From NCBI RefSeq assembly GCF_958450345.1, contig NC_088781.1:71621240-71685239 (forward strand): a DNA stretch of 64,000 bases. Reading direction: 5' to 3'. Source of the DNA: Calliphora vicina. Lineage: Eukaryota; Arthropoda; Insecta; Diptera; Calliphoridae. Below are positions 11,073-21,509 of this stretch, in pieces (within the stretch, counting starts at the first letter, position 1; every line of letters begins with the position of its first letter). The notes under the pieces are model-generated. The model was not told the origin of the DNA, made no database searches, and saw only the letters and a program-made list of their open reading frames with translations. A program made the position numbers and the translations under genes.

Positions 11073-11731
11073 CTAGCAGTCATCCAGTTTAACTTTGCAG
11101 TCCATATCCAGCGGAGCTTCCAGTTTAACACCGGAAGTTTCGGGGTCGAGCTTGTCGTCACCACGGTAGATGCGCAGCTTGATACTATCAAAACCATAGT
11201 ATATCTTGCTTTGCCTCTCACGTAGTGGCGCCAAGGATTCCTTGTTAAGGACTACGACCACCTTTCTGTGCGCACCTTCAGGTGCGGAAACCTTGACCAC
11301 CTTCCCCCAGCATACCCTGACGGATTTTCAGCCATTTCTCCTGGGAGATAGTTCCGTCCTCCACACTCCTGTCGATAATCGCCCTTACAAGTGGATTGCG
11401 AGCAACTTCACTGTAAGGCCTTCTTATCACACGAGCCTCTTGCTTCGGACGCATCGGCCGACTTGGATCCAAGCCGTTCGATAATGCGCATAGCGGCACG
11501 CCTTTGCACGAAAGCCCTCCTAGATGGTTCTTTGCGAATGGGGGCGTTCGGTTCTGTCGTAGTGGCGGGTGGGGCTACGGTGGTTGGACCCGACTTCTGG
11601 TTCGACGATCCAACCTGTAGCATTTTCGCAGAGACAACTGTCTTATCGACAGTGTCCAAGGAAGGGGCTGTTGCTGGTGTATTACCAGCGAGGGCTAATG
11701 CAGCTTTAGAGGTGCTCGGCTTAAAATCCAA
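11073..11731 (-). pseudogene. ORF1-like remnant of the LOA-like element
   Basis: Three overlapping minus-strand pieces (11731-11408, 11499-11278, 11300-11073) form one decayed protein. Recognisable phrases are RAFVQRRAAMRIIERL, ISQEKWLKIRQGML and VKVSAPEGAHRKVVVVLNKE followed by KIYYGFDSIKLRIYRG. This composition is typical of the ORF1 of R1/LOA-type LINEs. Frameshifts separate the pieces. No zinc knuckle is visible. Confidence 0.6.
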
Positions 11732-12677
11732 GGCTACCTCGCTGCTTTTAGTCGAACTGTCACTGTTTGCAATCAGCCAGCATAGGTTTCCCCTGCTGAC
11801 CTTTTGCTGTTGTTTGTTATTGTTGTATTTTGGAAGATTCTTTCATTTTGTTCCCACGAGTGAGCGCGTAAGGGGATGGACACATGGATGGCGTACATGG
11901 ATTAGGCAAAAACTGAATTACAACCGACCCGTGCCCTGGCGTCGGAGGGGAGCTGTTAGCGACTAGTTTTCTTTAACCACTTACTAGCCATTCAGGTCTT
12001 CAGCACTGCTACCATCACTTTGACCTTACAAGTGGGGGGAAAAGAAAGAGTAGAGAGAGGAAAGAACAGTTTTGGTCCGCGGGTTGTAACACTAAGAAGA
12101 GAGAAAGAATGTGTTAGCACTAGGCAACCATTTGTCAAAAATGTATCACCAGTAATAACATTATCCTAACACCAATTACATCCTACTGTGACCATTTGTT
12201 ATAAAATGCATCACAGTAATATGATAGTCGGCTAGCGCAGTTCCGTTTACTAACCTAGCTATGTCAAGAAGTTTAGACCATTTGTTAAAAATGTATCTTA
12301 AGATATTGACATCGCTTGATCAATTGTCAAGGCTAATGACCTGTTGTCAAAACAGTATCACTAGACTAGGCAGTTGCTCCCCCTAACCGCCACCTGGGAC
12401 GCGTCCGATGGGAGACTGAGAACTCCACAGCTATCAATATTAATATTTAGTACAGAAATGCGCGGACTACCAAAAATATTAAGTAAATGTTATAATTTGT
12501 ATGTATTCATTTGAAACCCTTATCTATATATAAAAGTCAATGTGTGTTTATTTGTATGATTGTTTGCGTATTTGTAATGACACTCGACATACAGTATAAG
12601 GAAATTAATGAACAATCTAATCGGGGCGACTTTTATAACTGGGAAGTATAAAGGGACAAATGTATTGCTGCACGTCA

Positions 12678-12906
12678 CACAGCCTCAGAGGTGAGTACAC
12701 ACCAGCGATTTTTTAAGTGTTTTAAGATCATGAAAATCACTATAGTCCGACTTAAATATTTTTTTTCTACAACCGAATCTATTATTCAACCAAATCTCCA
12801 ACAAACCGAAACTTTAAAATTTTAATCGATGAATAAATTTTAGAAATTTCATTATCTTAAAAAAATCAAATAATTTTTGGTGTATACTCACTTTTGAGGC
12901 TCACTG
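12678..12906. mobile_element. Tc1/mariner-type miniature element
   Basis: Inverted ends: the left reads CACAGCCTCAGAGGTGAGTA, and the complement of the right end reads CAGTGAGCCTCAAAAGTGAG, both continuing into TACACACC/TATACACC. The right end abuts TA (12907-12908). The interior is AT-rich and non-coding. It interrupts Helitron A. Confidence 0.55.
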
Positions 12907-12949
12907 TATTCCGATTATAACTTCGGAAATGCCATTGATTTTAATCGAT

Positions 12950-13048
12950 TGCAGTTTCCTATTTGCTTAGCATTGCAATGTCAATTGATAAAGCTCAAGG
13001 TCAGTCTTTGCAAGTTTGCGGACTAAGTCTAGACAATCCAAGCTTTTT
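12950..13048 (+). pseudogene. Helitron helicase C-terminal fragment
   Basis: The reading RLQFPICLA, then after a frameshift AMSIDKAQGQSLQVCGLSL, matches the last conserved Pif1-type helicase motif of Helitron proteins (consensus AMTINKAQGQSL). The fragment is cut at 13048 by the nested element. Confidence 0.85.
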
Positions 13049-13783
13049 TGGAATGAAATATATGCGAAATAATTTCGCAAAAGCAGTACTCTGTTTTTAT
13101 TGTGGAAAACATGTGAAATAAATCTGGCAACCTTATTTTTCCACACGAAATAACATACGCAGCACTTCTTTCGCACGAAATTAAAACCAACAGCACAAAG
13201 TATACAGAGGCGTCACGAGACAGAAAATAATATAGTTCTATATTTGTTTCATTTTTAGTAACTGCCCTTTTCATTTTGTTTTAGTCTTAATTTTCAGCCG
13301 CAATAATTCAATTTCTTTCCGATTTAGTTTGATGCAATCATTTGTTTTTGTAATATTTCACTTTTAATTGCCATTGTACATGTGGAGTTTTATTTTGCAA
13401 ATGTAAAAAACAACAACAAATTTTGTTTCATTTAAATTTACACGTAAACAATACACACATTTTTATAATTTTCCATTTAAAAAAATTTTGTGCCACAAAC
13501 TACGAAAAAATTGTCTTACAAATTTATTTGTTTGTTTTGTTCACATTTCTTTGTCTACCAAATTCGTGTTGTATATAGCGTTTTGCTTTAACACATCACT
13601 GATATTGTAGTACAAAATATATTGCTATCTCTTTTTATGAGAACTGCCCTAACATCTGATTTGGAGTTTTTTAAACGTCAAATTTGACACTTCTGTATAT
13701 TCTGTGCCAACAGCTAGCTGTCAACAGCATGTAAAATTTTTCGCATGAAAAAACCATAATTTTTCGCAAATATGAACAGAGTA
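13049..13783 (+). mobile_element. TIR element of the TACTCTGTTC family, 5' end truncated
   Basis: It ends in GAACAGAGTA (13774-13783) and shares about 60 bp at its left end and about 50 bp at its right end, in opposite orientation, with the complete copy at 39942-40205. The left terminal repeat is missing: it starts inside the element at GGAATGAAATATATGCG. The interior includes CAGCTAGCTGTCAACAGC-like words and no open frame of note. Confidence 0.65.
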
Positions 13784-13862
13784 CTGGCTTTAGAAACTAA
13801 TTTTATATAGACTACTATATTGTAAATCATTACTTTACGGGTAGCGGGTTTTAGCTAGTATT

Positions 13863-14327
13863 TCATAAAAATGGATGTGTGTATGTATGTTCGGTATGGA
13901 CTCAAAAATGGCTGGACCGATTTTGATACAATTTTCACGGAATCTTCAGATTTTTGATTTTCGGTCTGTGATAAATAATTTAGTTTACTCTTGCATATTA
14001 GGTGCATGAATAAGAAATTTCCATATCAAATCTACTTTTAATCAAAAAATTATGATGTTAACAAGCTCGATGACAAAATACAATTGAAAGTGTCTGGCGA
14101 AACAATAAAATACAAATCGATTGATGCAGTAATGAATGAAGAACAAGTCGTCAATTGTCCTTCTGAATTTTTGAATTCATTGGAGCCAGCCGAAATGCCA
14201 CCACATGTATTAACATTGAAGGTTGGATTACCGACTTTTTCCGACACTGTATATTAAAATTGAGATCGAGATGCAATATAAAACAGATGTTTTCTAAAGG
14301 CCAGCAACGCGGACCGGGTTCAGCTAG
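13863..14327 (+). mobile_element. Helitron remnant with helicase fragment (Helitron B)
   Basis: It starts TCATAAAAATGGATGTGTGT and ends GGACCGGGTTCAGCTAG|T. It begins four bases after the end of Helitron A. A near-identical copy is at 36051-36546. The copies also share about 24 bp after the CTAG terminus (see findings). Confidence 0.75.
14052..14255 (+). pseudogene. Helitron helicase fragment
   Basis: The plus frame reads DVNKLDDKIQLKVSGETIKY followed by KSIDAVMNEE, then PSEFLNSLEPAEMPPHVLTL and KVGLP. This corresponds to the Helitron helicase stretch with consensus FLNSLxPPGMPPHxLxLKxG, which precedes the KAQGQS motif. The frame then ends at TAT-TAA. The same stretch is preserved at 36275-36475. 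Confidence 0.85.
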
Positions 14328-14350
14328 TACGATATACAAAAACAAAATCT

Positions 14351-16030
14351 ACACACAGTTTTTTGTCGTGCTAATATTGTACGCCATTTGTTTTATTTTG
14401 TTGTGCTGGCAAATTGTTCTAGCAATAATACACATTTCCTTGGTTGTGCTATAGCACAATTGACATTTCTACAATTGATGCTATTAGTTGCTGTTATTGT
14501 TAAGGCTCCATTAGTCTTTGCGTTCTGTAACGTTTCTGTTCTGTGCCGTTCTGAATGCTGTTATATTGTAGTTAGTTTTTCCGTAAGATCGTATCAGCTG
14601 TTTTTAAAATAATAACCAAAAAAACCAACTTGGTGATTTTGTTACTATTTTTAGTGTTTTTTGTATTAGACCGTCAACATATTATTGTGAACATTTTTAT
14701 AAATATATACATATATTGTTTGTTAATGATTTAATTTAACCTAATTTTTTTACATACATTAGAAGAAGTTTATATTTATTTCAAGGACCCTAAATAATAA
14801 TTATGTTCATTTTTCAGGTACCAAAAAATTTACCATTTTAAGAAATATTTTATAAAAATTGGTTTTAATTATTATGTGTAATGAAAATAAATATTTATTA
14901 AACATAATTATTATATCCAATTAATATCTTTTTACATTGGCTCATAACTATTATGATCAATAAATATTTATTTCTCTTACAGATAACTATTAGTAAAGAT
15001 TTTTATTATTTTTATTTACGATAATAATTATTTTTAATATTTTCTTGATATTAATTGTTTTATTTTTGCAGATTATGCATGTGGATGGATACATTAGGTG
15101 AATAACCTGATTTGTATTCATTGATCATATAATAGACTTTGCATTTGCAATAAAACTAAAGTAACGGGACAATATAAAGTTTTTTAATATTTATGTATAA
15201 GAAATTTTCAAGTGCATAAAACATTGATATCATATTTCGTTGCGATAGCAGTTGTAATTTTGGTGTTCCCTTTTTATTATAGATTTTAACAATAATTTTC
15301 AAGTAAACAAGTGTTATTTCTTTTTAAATAGAGCAATGTTTTTATGTTTTGTTTCAATTTAAACGACTTAACTGCAATAAAACATCATTTATTAAAAAAA
15401 CTGTGTGACTAAAATTTATTATATAAAATGAGTTATAACAGTTATGTTATTTCTTATTCATAACTATTAAAAATAATTAATAATATCACTATCGAATAGT
15501 AATAGTTATAATATTTTTAAAAATAAGAATTGGAAATAATAATTATTCTTAATAAATGAAATAATAATTTATTATTAATAATTATTCGCAATTTTTATCG
15601 AATAAAAGTTATAACTATTAAGTCCTTGATTTATTTTATTAAATTTCAATGTTTTTTGAAAATATTATATTTTTTATTCTTTTGTTAATAATAAATATTT
15701 TCCTTTCAAAAATGTTGGCACCATTGCTTTCATATTGTTAGCATTTTTGTGTGTATATGATATCAGCTGTTTTAGCTGTCACTTAACGTTGCGGACAAAA
15801 TTCAGTTTTCAACAGATTCATCCGCAACAGAACGGCAACGTTACAGAAAAACTAACGACATACACAAATTTCCCTATGCTAAAAACAAAACAGCTGATTC
15901 GGAACGGAACGGAACGTACAAACTAATTAGGCCTTTAAGTGTATAACCAAATAATATATATAATATAGAATGCGCATGTGAATGTGAATGAAAACCAAAA
16001 TATTTTTTAAAAAAAATAAATGATGCGGGG
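14351..16030. repeat. Interspersed repeat with paralogue at 43119-43350, interrupted
   Basis: ACACAGTTTTTTGTCGTGCTAATATT through GCTATTAGTTGC matches 43120-43334 closely. After the insertion at 14503-15934 the match resumes at AAGTGTATAACC. The 43-kb copy carries about 75 extra bases after TTCCTTGGTTG. Nothing coding is seen. Confidence 0.7.
14503..15934. mobile_element. 1.43-kb TIR element with TTA target duplication (PIF/Harbinger-like, non-coding)
   Basis: Ends: AGGCTCCATTAGTCTTTGCG on the left and AGGCCTAATTAGTTTGTACG as the complement of the right. TTA flanks both sides (14500-14502, 15935-15937). The paralogous unoccupied site at 43331-43345 reads ATTGTTAAGTGTATAAC, proving the insertion and a single TTA. 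The subterminal regions are GC-richer (CGTTCTGTAACGTTTCTG), the middle is AT-rich, and no transposase is visible. Confidence 0.8.
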
Positions 16031-16116
16031 GGAAAGAAGCACAAACAAAGAGCGTAACAATGTTCTCAATCTCTTGTTGTTTATGAGATCTTTCAATTCT
16101 CATTTATCAGCCTATA

Positions 16117-16402
16117 CAGTGGTGGCCACCAATTTAAGACAAATACTTGAATTTTTTTCATCAACTGAATTTTAAGTGCGATAGAGCCAAAATAAAAGGA
16201 CCTCTAAGGGTATGAAATTTATTATTAATGTTTCTATTTTCTGAAAAATGTTTGGAAAAATCGGTAAAACATATATGGACAAAGATATGTGGAAATACGT
16301 TGACCCACCTCAGCGAATATCTGCTGTTAATAACATGATATAACCGAAACTAATGGAACTAAAAATACGAAATTTGGTACGAATATTTTATAATAATAAA
16401 AA
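16117..16402. mobile_element. Tc1/mariner-type miniature element, right half missing
   Basis: It begins TA|CAGTGGTGGCCACCAATTTA and matches the complete copy at 51794-52317 for about 285 bp. The match stops exactly where a Helitron-like 5' end (A|TCTATCTAATATATAAAA) starts at 16403. The right half is not found downstream. Confidence 0.8.
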
Positions 16403-16870
16403 TCTATCTAATATATAAAAATCTCGTGTCACAGTGTTAGTGTTTGAACTCCTCCGAAACGGCTCAACCAATTTTTATGAAATTTTGTATGTATGTTTGG
16501 TAGGTATGAGAATAGGTCGTAAAGTATATTTCATTCCGCTAGGTCATTAGGGTGACCCTATCCAGAATTTATTTTTACAATTTGACCAAATGCTTTTTTT
16601 CGCATTTTATTTATTTGGCATTAAAAAATACCTATAACCCCAAATTTTCATCAACCGATCCTCACCAACCCGTTTTTTTAGCCGATATTTAAGTATTTTG
16701 TATGAGCAATATCCAAATATCAATATTTACCTATTTTTATGAAATTTTGTACATATTGTTGGTAGGTACGAGAATATTATATTTCATGCGTCCCGATCCA
16801 TCAATTTTTTAAATATTTTTCGCCAAAAAATTTTGTTTGTATTTCTGTTCATTTGGCATTAAATACATTC
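16403..16870 (+). mobile_element. Helitron-like 5' fragment
   Basis: It starts A|TC followed by TATATAAAAATCTCGTGTCA and the phrase GAACTCCTCCGAAACGGCTC shared by Helitron-like repeats here. Two imperfect internal repeats contain ATTTTTATGAAATTTTGTA. No CTRR terminus was found before the LINE fragment at 16888. Confidence 0.5.
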
Positions 16871-16887
16871 GTTATTTTTTATTTAAC

Positions 16888-17095
16888 AATGGATCCAATC
16901 AGTTCACAAGTGGACTTGGTTTTTGACACCAAATTTTTTAAGGATGATAGGGAAACTTTTTGCGGAGAAATTGAACCCGCTACTTGACAACGGATTCTAC
17001 CCGGTCATACATTCTGTAATGGCTCTATCGCAAAATGGGTGTAATATCCTCAGGAGATTGTGAGACCTGCGGCACATTGGAGGATACATCTCATA
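16888..17095 (+). pseudogene. I-like LINE C-terminal fragment
   Basis: ATGGATCCAATCAGTTCACA through CCTGCGGCACATTGGAGGAT is nearly identical to 50400-50572, part of a longer I-like LINE. The paralogue encodes ISSGDCETCGTLEDTSHIH, a C-x2-C...H zinc-finger-like C-terminus of the pol protein. It is truncated on both sides and frame-broken. Confidence 0.7.
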
Positions 17096-17259
17096 CATAC
17101 AGTGTTTGTTGTTGTTATTTTTTTTCAACATACAATTGTGCATGAGTAAAGACGTATATATTTATAAATAGATTTGTTTGTTGTTGTTTTTTTTTCAATA
17201 CACAAATCTTCATCACTGTAGGTCTTATATTTAGTATTTATATTAAGGTATACTTTGGT

Positions 17260-17306
17260 GAAGGGTATATAAGATTCGGCACAGCCGAATATAGCTCTGT
17301 TACTTG
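17260..17306. repeat. Hairpin repeat GATTCGGCACAGCCGAATATAG
   Basis: Second copy of the repeat at 4491-4538, here uninterrupted through CTCTGTTACTTGTTTTT. The core ATTCGGC/GCCGAAT is self-complementary. Confidence 0.6.
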
Positions 17307-19278
17307 TTTTTAATCAATACAATTTTTATTAACCAAGCCCATTGGGCCAAATTTAAAATTGACAATTTTCAAATAACAAATAAACCGATTAATTTGTGTT
17401 GATTAAAAGAAAAATTCTTTTTTTCTGCACTTTATTAGAAATATAGTTTTAAATACATACATTTTATTTCATAACTGGTGAACATTCCCTTCTAGCAATA
17501 GTTTTTGGAAGTATGTATATTACGAAAACTGAAACCAAGGAATTTGGAAATGACCTGTTTTCTAGAATGTTCTATGATGAACTTTGTCCTAATGAGTCTT
17601 TTATCAGGGGCCAAATCACCGCATTCGAAATCGAGTACTTTGTCATCGAAATGTAGTTAACGTGGATTACGGCAGTCGTTATCGAAACGTATTTACTCGA
17701 TTGGTAATCTCTTATCGAAAACAAACACTGCCGTTTTGTGTTAAAACTAAGCAAATCAACCAAAACAATGAAGTAATATAATAAATAAATAAAAATATAC
17801 TTATTATTGTAAAAAATATACAGTAGCCCAAGAAAGTCTACATACAGGAAAAATTATTATGTTACTTTAATTTAAAGCAGTTTTTTTTAGTTTTTTTTTA
17901 TGAAATATATAATAATACATGTCTTATGTCGATTTTAGCAAAAAAAATTCAAATAAGGCCCAAAAGTTCACTGTTATTAGAGTTCTGAGTAAAATAACGA
18001 AAAATTTATTTTCGGTCACGCCTACTTATTAAGTTTCATAATATTCTGAACATTAAAGCCCAAAAAACCCAAAAAAAAATTTCGTTATTTGACTCAGAAT
18101 CAAAAAGTCTAATAAAGGTGAAATTTTGGACGTGATAGGAAATGTTGCTAAACCCGACTTAAGTGATGTTGTTTTAATTTTTTTTAGTGTGAATTTATTT
18201 TTTTAACATATATATTTCATAAATTTTAACTTACAAATACTGCTTTCAACGAAAGAAATTTAATTTGAATTCGTATGTAGACTTTATTGGGCTACTGTAC
18301 ATATGTATTTTATTTAAAATTGTAAAATTTTGGGCCACAATTTGTTTTGTATTTTGTTTACTATTTCACAACTTTGCACATGGTACTTTGTGCTGATCAA
18401 AGTAAAAAACATTCTGAAATCTGTCAATGGCCGATGATGAGGAATACAAACAAAAACATTTGAATCCATTTTTATTAAAATTTTTCTGCATTTTTTCACA
18501 ATTTATCACAAATTTATTTATTTTGTTATCCTTTTTTGTTTTTCTTCAGCAATGTAAGAAATAGTAGTAGGTAACATAAATTACGATCGACAACCGTGAT
18601 CCAAAACATTGCGGCCATCGAAAATATTCTCTACACGAACGTGCACTCGATATCGAATGCCGAGATTTGCCCCCAGAACTTAACGAAACTATTAAAGTAT
18701 GTATTCCAATGGTATGATTTAGGATTTTATATGCTTAGAAAGAGAACTGAGAAATTGTATGTTCTTTATCAGTGGGAGAGTTTTTCCAAGTTTTATTAAA
18801 ACTAAAAAAAAAAATTAAAAGGAAAGCATTTAAATTATATTTTTTTAAGATTATTTCAGAAGATCTCAATAAATCCTAAAAAAAAAATCACAAGTGTTTT
18901 CGTGTTTTTCTTTTCAATTTAAAATTTTTATTTTCAAATAGAAATTATTCGGTTAATCGAATAATTTAAAATTAACCGAATATTAACCGATTAAATCTAA
19001 ACCTCGATTAATTACTTGCTCGATTAACCGATTAAAACAGAAACCCGTTTAATTGAATATCCTAGTAAATATATGTATACAAAAACTAAAAAGATAAATA
19101 TATATTCGTTTTCAATAAACAATTTGATAATAGCAAAAAAAGAATCAGAGTCAAATTCATTTCATACTACATGCTAATTGGGAGCTTAGTTTTCGTCGCA
19201 ATTTTAGCATAAAACATACTAATTAAATTAAAAAATTAAATATAGTCAGTTAAAACTTAAAATGTTCTAATGACCATT
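17307..19278 (+). repeat. Duplicated segment copy A (hAT element plus flank)
   Basis: About 1.97 kb aligns in direct orientation with 54784-56823. The segment contains the right part of a hAT-type element ending GAATATCCTA at 19064, the target-site copy GTAAATAT (19065-19072), and about 205 bp of ordinary flank up to TTCTAATGACCATT. The left end of the hAT element is missing in this copy. A 50-bp deletion between GAGTC direct repeats near 17598 distinguishes it from copy B. Both copies carry the same nested element. Confidence 0.85.
17821..18297. mobile_element. Tc1/mariner-type miniature element nested in copy A
   Basis: Ends CAGTAGCCCAAGAAAGTCTA and (complement of right) CAGTAGCCCAATAAAGTCTA, with TA on both sides (17819-17820, 18298-18299). 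It is non-coding. The orthologous nested insertion is at 55344-55828 in copy B. Confidence 0.85.
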
Positions 19279-19614
19279 GGGCGTTGCAGTTATCAAGAGT
19301 TGCAGAAACTGAGTATGCAAATTATGCACGTGTGCGTATGGGCACACAACTTAATACAGCATTCAAAATATGTATTATCAAGTCCGAGATTGCCAGGAGA
19401 TTTAAATTACGATGAAATCAAAGATATCCTAATTCATTTTGATGGAAAGAAAAATAAATATGCAGAGAGCGTGAAATTTAGACAAATGAAACAAGAATCG
19501 GGTGAATCAGTAGCAAAATTTAGTCTTCGATTGAAAAATGGAGCAGTATTCTGCGAGTATGGCCAATTTTTAGACAGGATGCTAATTGAGCAGCTCTTAA
19601 TGGGGCTAGAATGA
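19270..19614 (+). pseudogene. Gag capsid fragment (Mag-like)
   Basis: An open frame of 114 codons. LPGDLNYDEIKDILIHF, VKFRQMKQESGESVAKFSLR and FLDRMLIEQLLMGLE correspond to the retrotransposon gag capsid pattern. A stop follows, and the CCHC knuckle CFACGNIGHISKVCKTK appears about 100 bp downstream in a shifted frame (19717-19770). Its methionine falls in sequence at the edge of segment A, so it is not the native start. Confidence 0.7.
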
Positions 19615-19825
19615 TTGTCGCAACCGGAACAAACATTCAAGTTAGATTTTACTCCAGTTAAAATTAAAAATAACAAAGGAACCACTCGAGAAACAACTGT
19701 AAATTTAAAAATGCGAAATGCTTCGCTTGTGGTAATATCGGCCATATTTCAAAGGTATGTAAAACGAAAACTGGTCAAGTATCGATGAAGCGTTTTATAA
19801 ATAAAGTTAAATTTTCAAAATCGTA

Positions 19826-20747
19826 TGAAAAGAGCTGGATACTGGTGCTCCTTGTAGTATCATTAGCAAGAAAGGTTTACGTGCTATTAAGAGTAGTAAA
19901 AAATGTGACAGTGGAAAAACTTCTCGTACTTTGAATCCATATGCTGTAGAAGATGATTTAGACACTTTGTGTGGTCGTGAATGGATAAGTCATTTTGCTC
20001 ATGGTATTAATTTTTCAGATCTATTTTCATCTCCATCACGAATAAATAACTCACAAAACGATAGTTTTAGTTTAAATACTATTACTTCAGATGTACCGAT
20101 ACTAAATTCTATTCAAAAAAATCAACTACAACAAATTGTAGATAGATTTGAAGATGTATTTGGTAGTTCAGCTGGAAAGCTTAAATGTCCACCTATAAAG
20201 ATTCATATGAAACCGAATGCTAGACCCATATTCGCTAGACCAAGAGAAGTTCCTTTAGCTTTAAGAGAAGCATATGCCAAGGAAATTGATGCCAAAATTG
20301 CTGCCGGTTTTTATAAAAAAGTTGAATTCTCAGAATGGGCTTCCACGATCCGTAGTAACCAAAAAAAATGGAGCTCTACGTATTACAGGAAACTATAAAC
20401 CCACGGTCAACCCTCAAATGATTATCGATGAGCATCCTATTCCAAAACCAAAAGATTTATTCAACAGAATTAAAGGTGCAACAATGTTTGCTCATCTGGA
20501 TGTTACCGACGCTTATATGCATTTGCCAATAGATGAAGAGTTTGGACATGTTCTTACCTTAAATACTATTGCTTATGGCCTTATACAACCCACTCGTGCA
20601 GTCTATGGTGCTGCAAATATTCCAGCAATATGGCAGCGAAAAATGGAAGAAGTTTTAAAAGGATTACCTAATTTTCTTAATTTCTTTGATGATATACTAT
20701 TATTTGCAAAAGATATTAATGAATTACAACAAATGATCTTAAATTAA
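19826..20747 (+). pseudogene. Protease and reverse transcriptase remnants (Mag-like)
   Basis: ELDTGAPCSIISKKGL near 19828 carries the aspartic-protease DTGA motif. The RT follows at 19931-20398 and, after a frameshift near 20345, at 20274-20747: VTKKNGALRITGNY, FAHLDVTDAYMHLPI (first Asp) and FLNFFDDILLFAKD (catalytic FDD box). The RT catalytic motifs survive but frameshifts and a stop after DINELQQM break it. Confidence 0.8.
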
Positions 20748-20759
20748 ACAAATCAAAGT

Positions 20760-21274
20760 GTGTTTTTGCCGAAACCAAACTCCTTAGAAGACTTGCAGCT
20801 ATTTCTAGGTAAAGCCTCATACTATAGTGCTTTTATTCCGGATTTAGCAACTCGTGAGAGGCCATTACGAGATATATTTAAATCAAAGGTATTTTCATGG
20901 AATATAATGGCGGATGCTGCTTATAACGATATTAAGAAAATTTTAGTGTCGCCACAAGTTTTAATATCGCATACGCAAGTAGAACAGAACAACGTTACCC
21001 TCAAATTGATAAAGAGGCTTTGGCCATAGTATGGACCTTACAAAAATTCTTTAAATATTTATATACACGGCATTGGACATTAATAACCGATCACAAGCCA
21101 CTGACTCAGATTTTGCACCCTAGTAAATCGCTTCCAGTACTTTGCATTTCTCGTATGGCAAACTACGCTGATTTTTTAAGTAATTTTGACTTCGAAATTA
21201 TATATAAACCATCCAAAGAGAATAGTAATGCAGATTACAAGTCACGTATTGTACCAGATAGTTTAAAAAAGTAA
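20760..21274 (+). pseudogene. RT connection and RNase H remnants (Mag-like)
   Basis: Two frames: 20760-21029 (SLEDLQLFLGKASYYSAFI, the RT thumb) and 21020-21274 (MAIVWTLQKFFKYLYTRHWT, LITDHKPLTQI with the TDH motif, and NADYKSRI in place of the usual NADALSR). The frame change occurs near 21020. Confidence 0.75.
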
Positions 21275-21509
21275 CAATGCAACGAAAATTATGTAATTGC
21301 TGAATACGACGAGTTTGATACATTTATTTTCCGACAAATTAACCAGTTGCCCGTTACAGCTGAAAAAATTGCCAATGAAACTCATAAAGATTCAGAACTT
21401 GGGAAAATAGTTGCAATATTAGAGAAATGATATTCTTTAGCAAAAAATGGTTACACTGCACCAGAATCGACTTATAGACTCTCAGGTAATTGCTAAATAT
21501 TCGAACACA

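Larger units (their letters stand above)
8395..12440 (-). mobile_element. LOA-like non-LTR retrotransposon, near full length but internally deleted
   Basis: Read right to left: an untranslated start (12440-11740) with the phrase GGACGCGTCCCAGGTGGCGG; ORF1-like remnants (11731-11073); an AP-type endonuclease (about 10900-10440); reverse transcriptase (10129-8885); and ribonuclease H (8885-8412). It is noticeably more GC-rich than its surroundings. An internal deletion joins the RT directly to RNase H, removing the usual RT C-terminal region. No target duplication was found. Clade call is based on domain order (EN-RT-RNase H) and RT wording; R1- or I-like relatives are alternatives. Confidence 0.8.
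12523..13858 (+). mobile_element. Helitron remnant carrying a helicase fragment (Helitron A)
   Basis: It starts A|TC (TCTATATATAAAAGTCAATG) at 12523 and ends GCGGGTTTTAGCTAG|T at 13858. Inside lies a short piece of Helitron Rep/helicase and two nested TIR elements (12678-12906 and 13049-13783). Only the last helicase motif survives, so the copy is non-autonomous now. Confidence 0.8.

Noticed and set aside
11391..11966. 191-codon plus-strand ORF
   Set aside because: It is antisense to the ORF1 region of the minus-strand LOA-like LINE; no domain is seen and GC-rich antisense frames are expected there.
17307..19278. Independent hAT insertion at 17.3-19.1 kb
   Set aside because: The left terminal repeat is missing and the right flank is the same as at 56.6 kb, so it is a duplicated block and not a second insertion.
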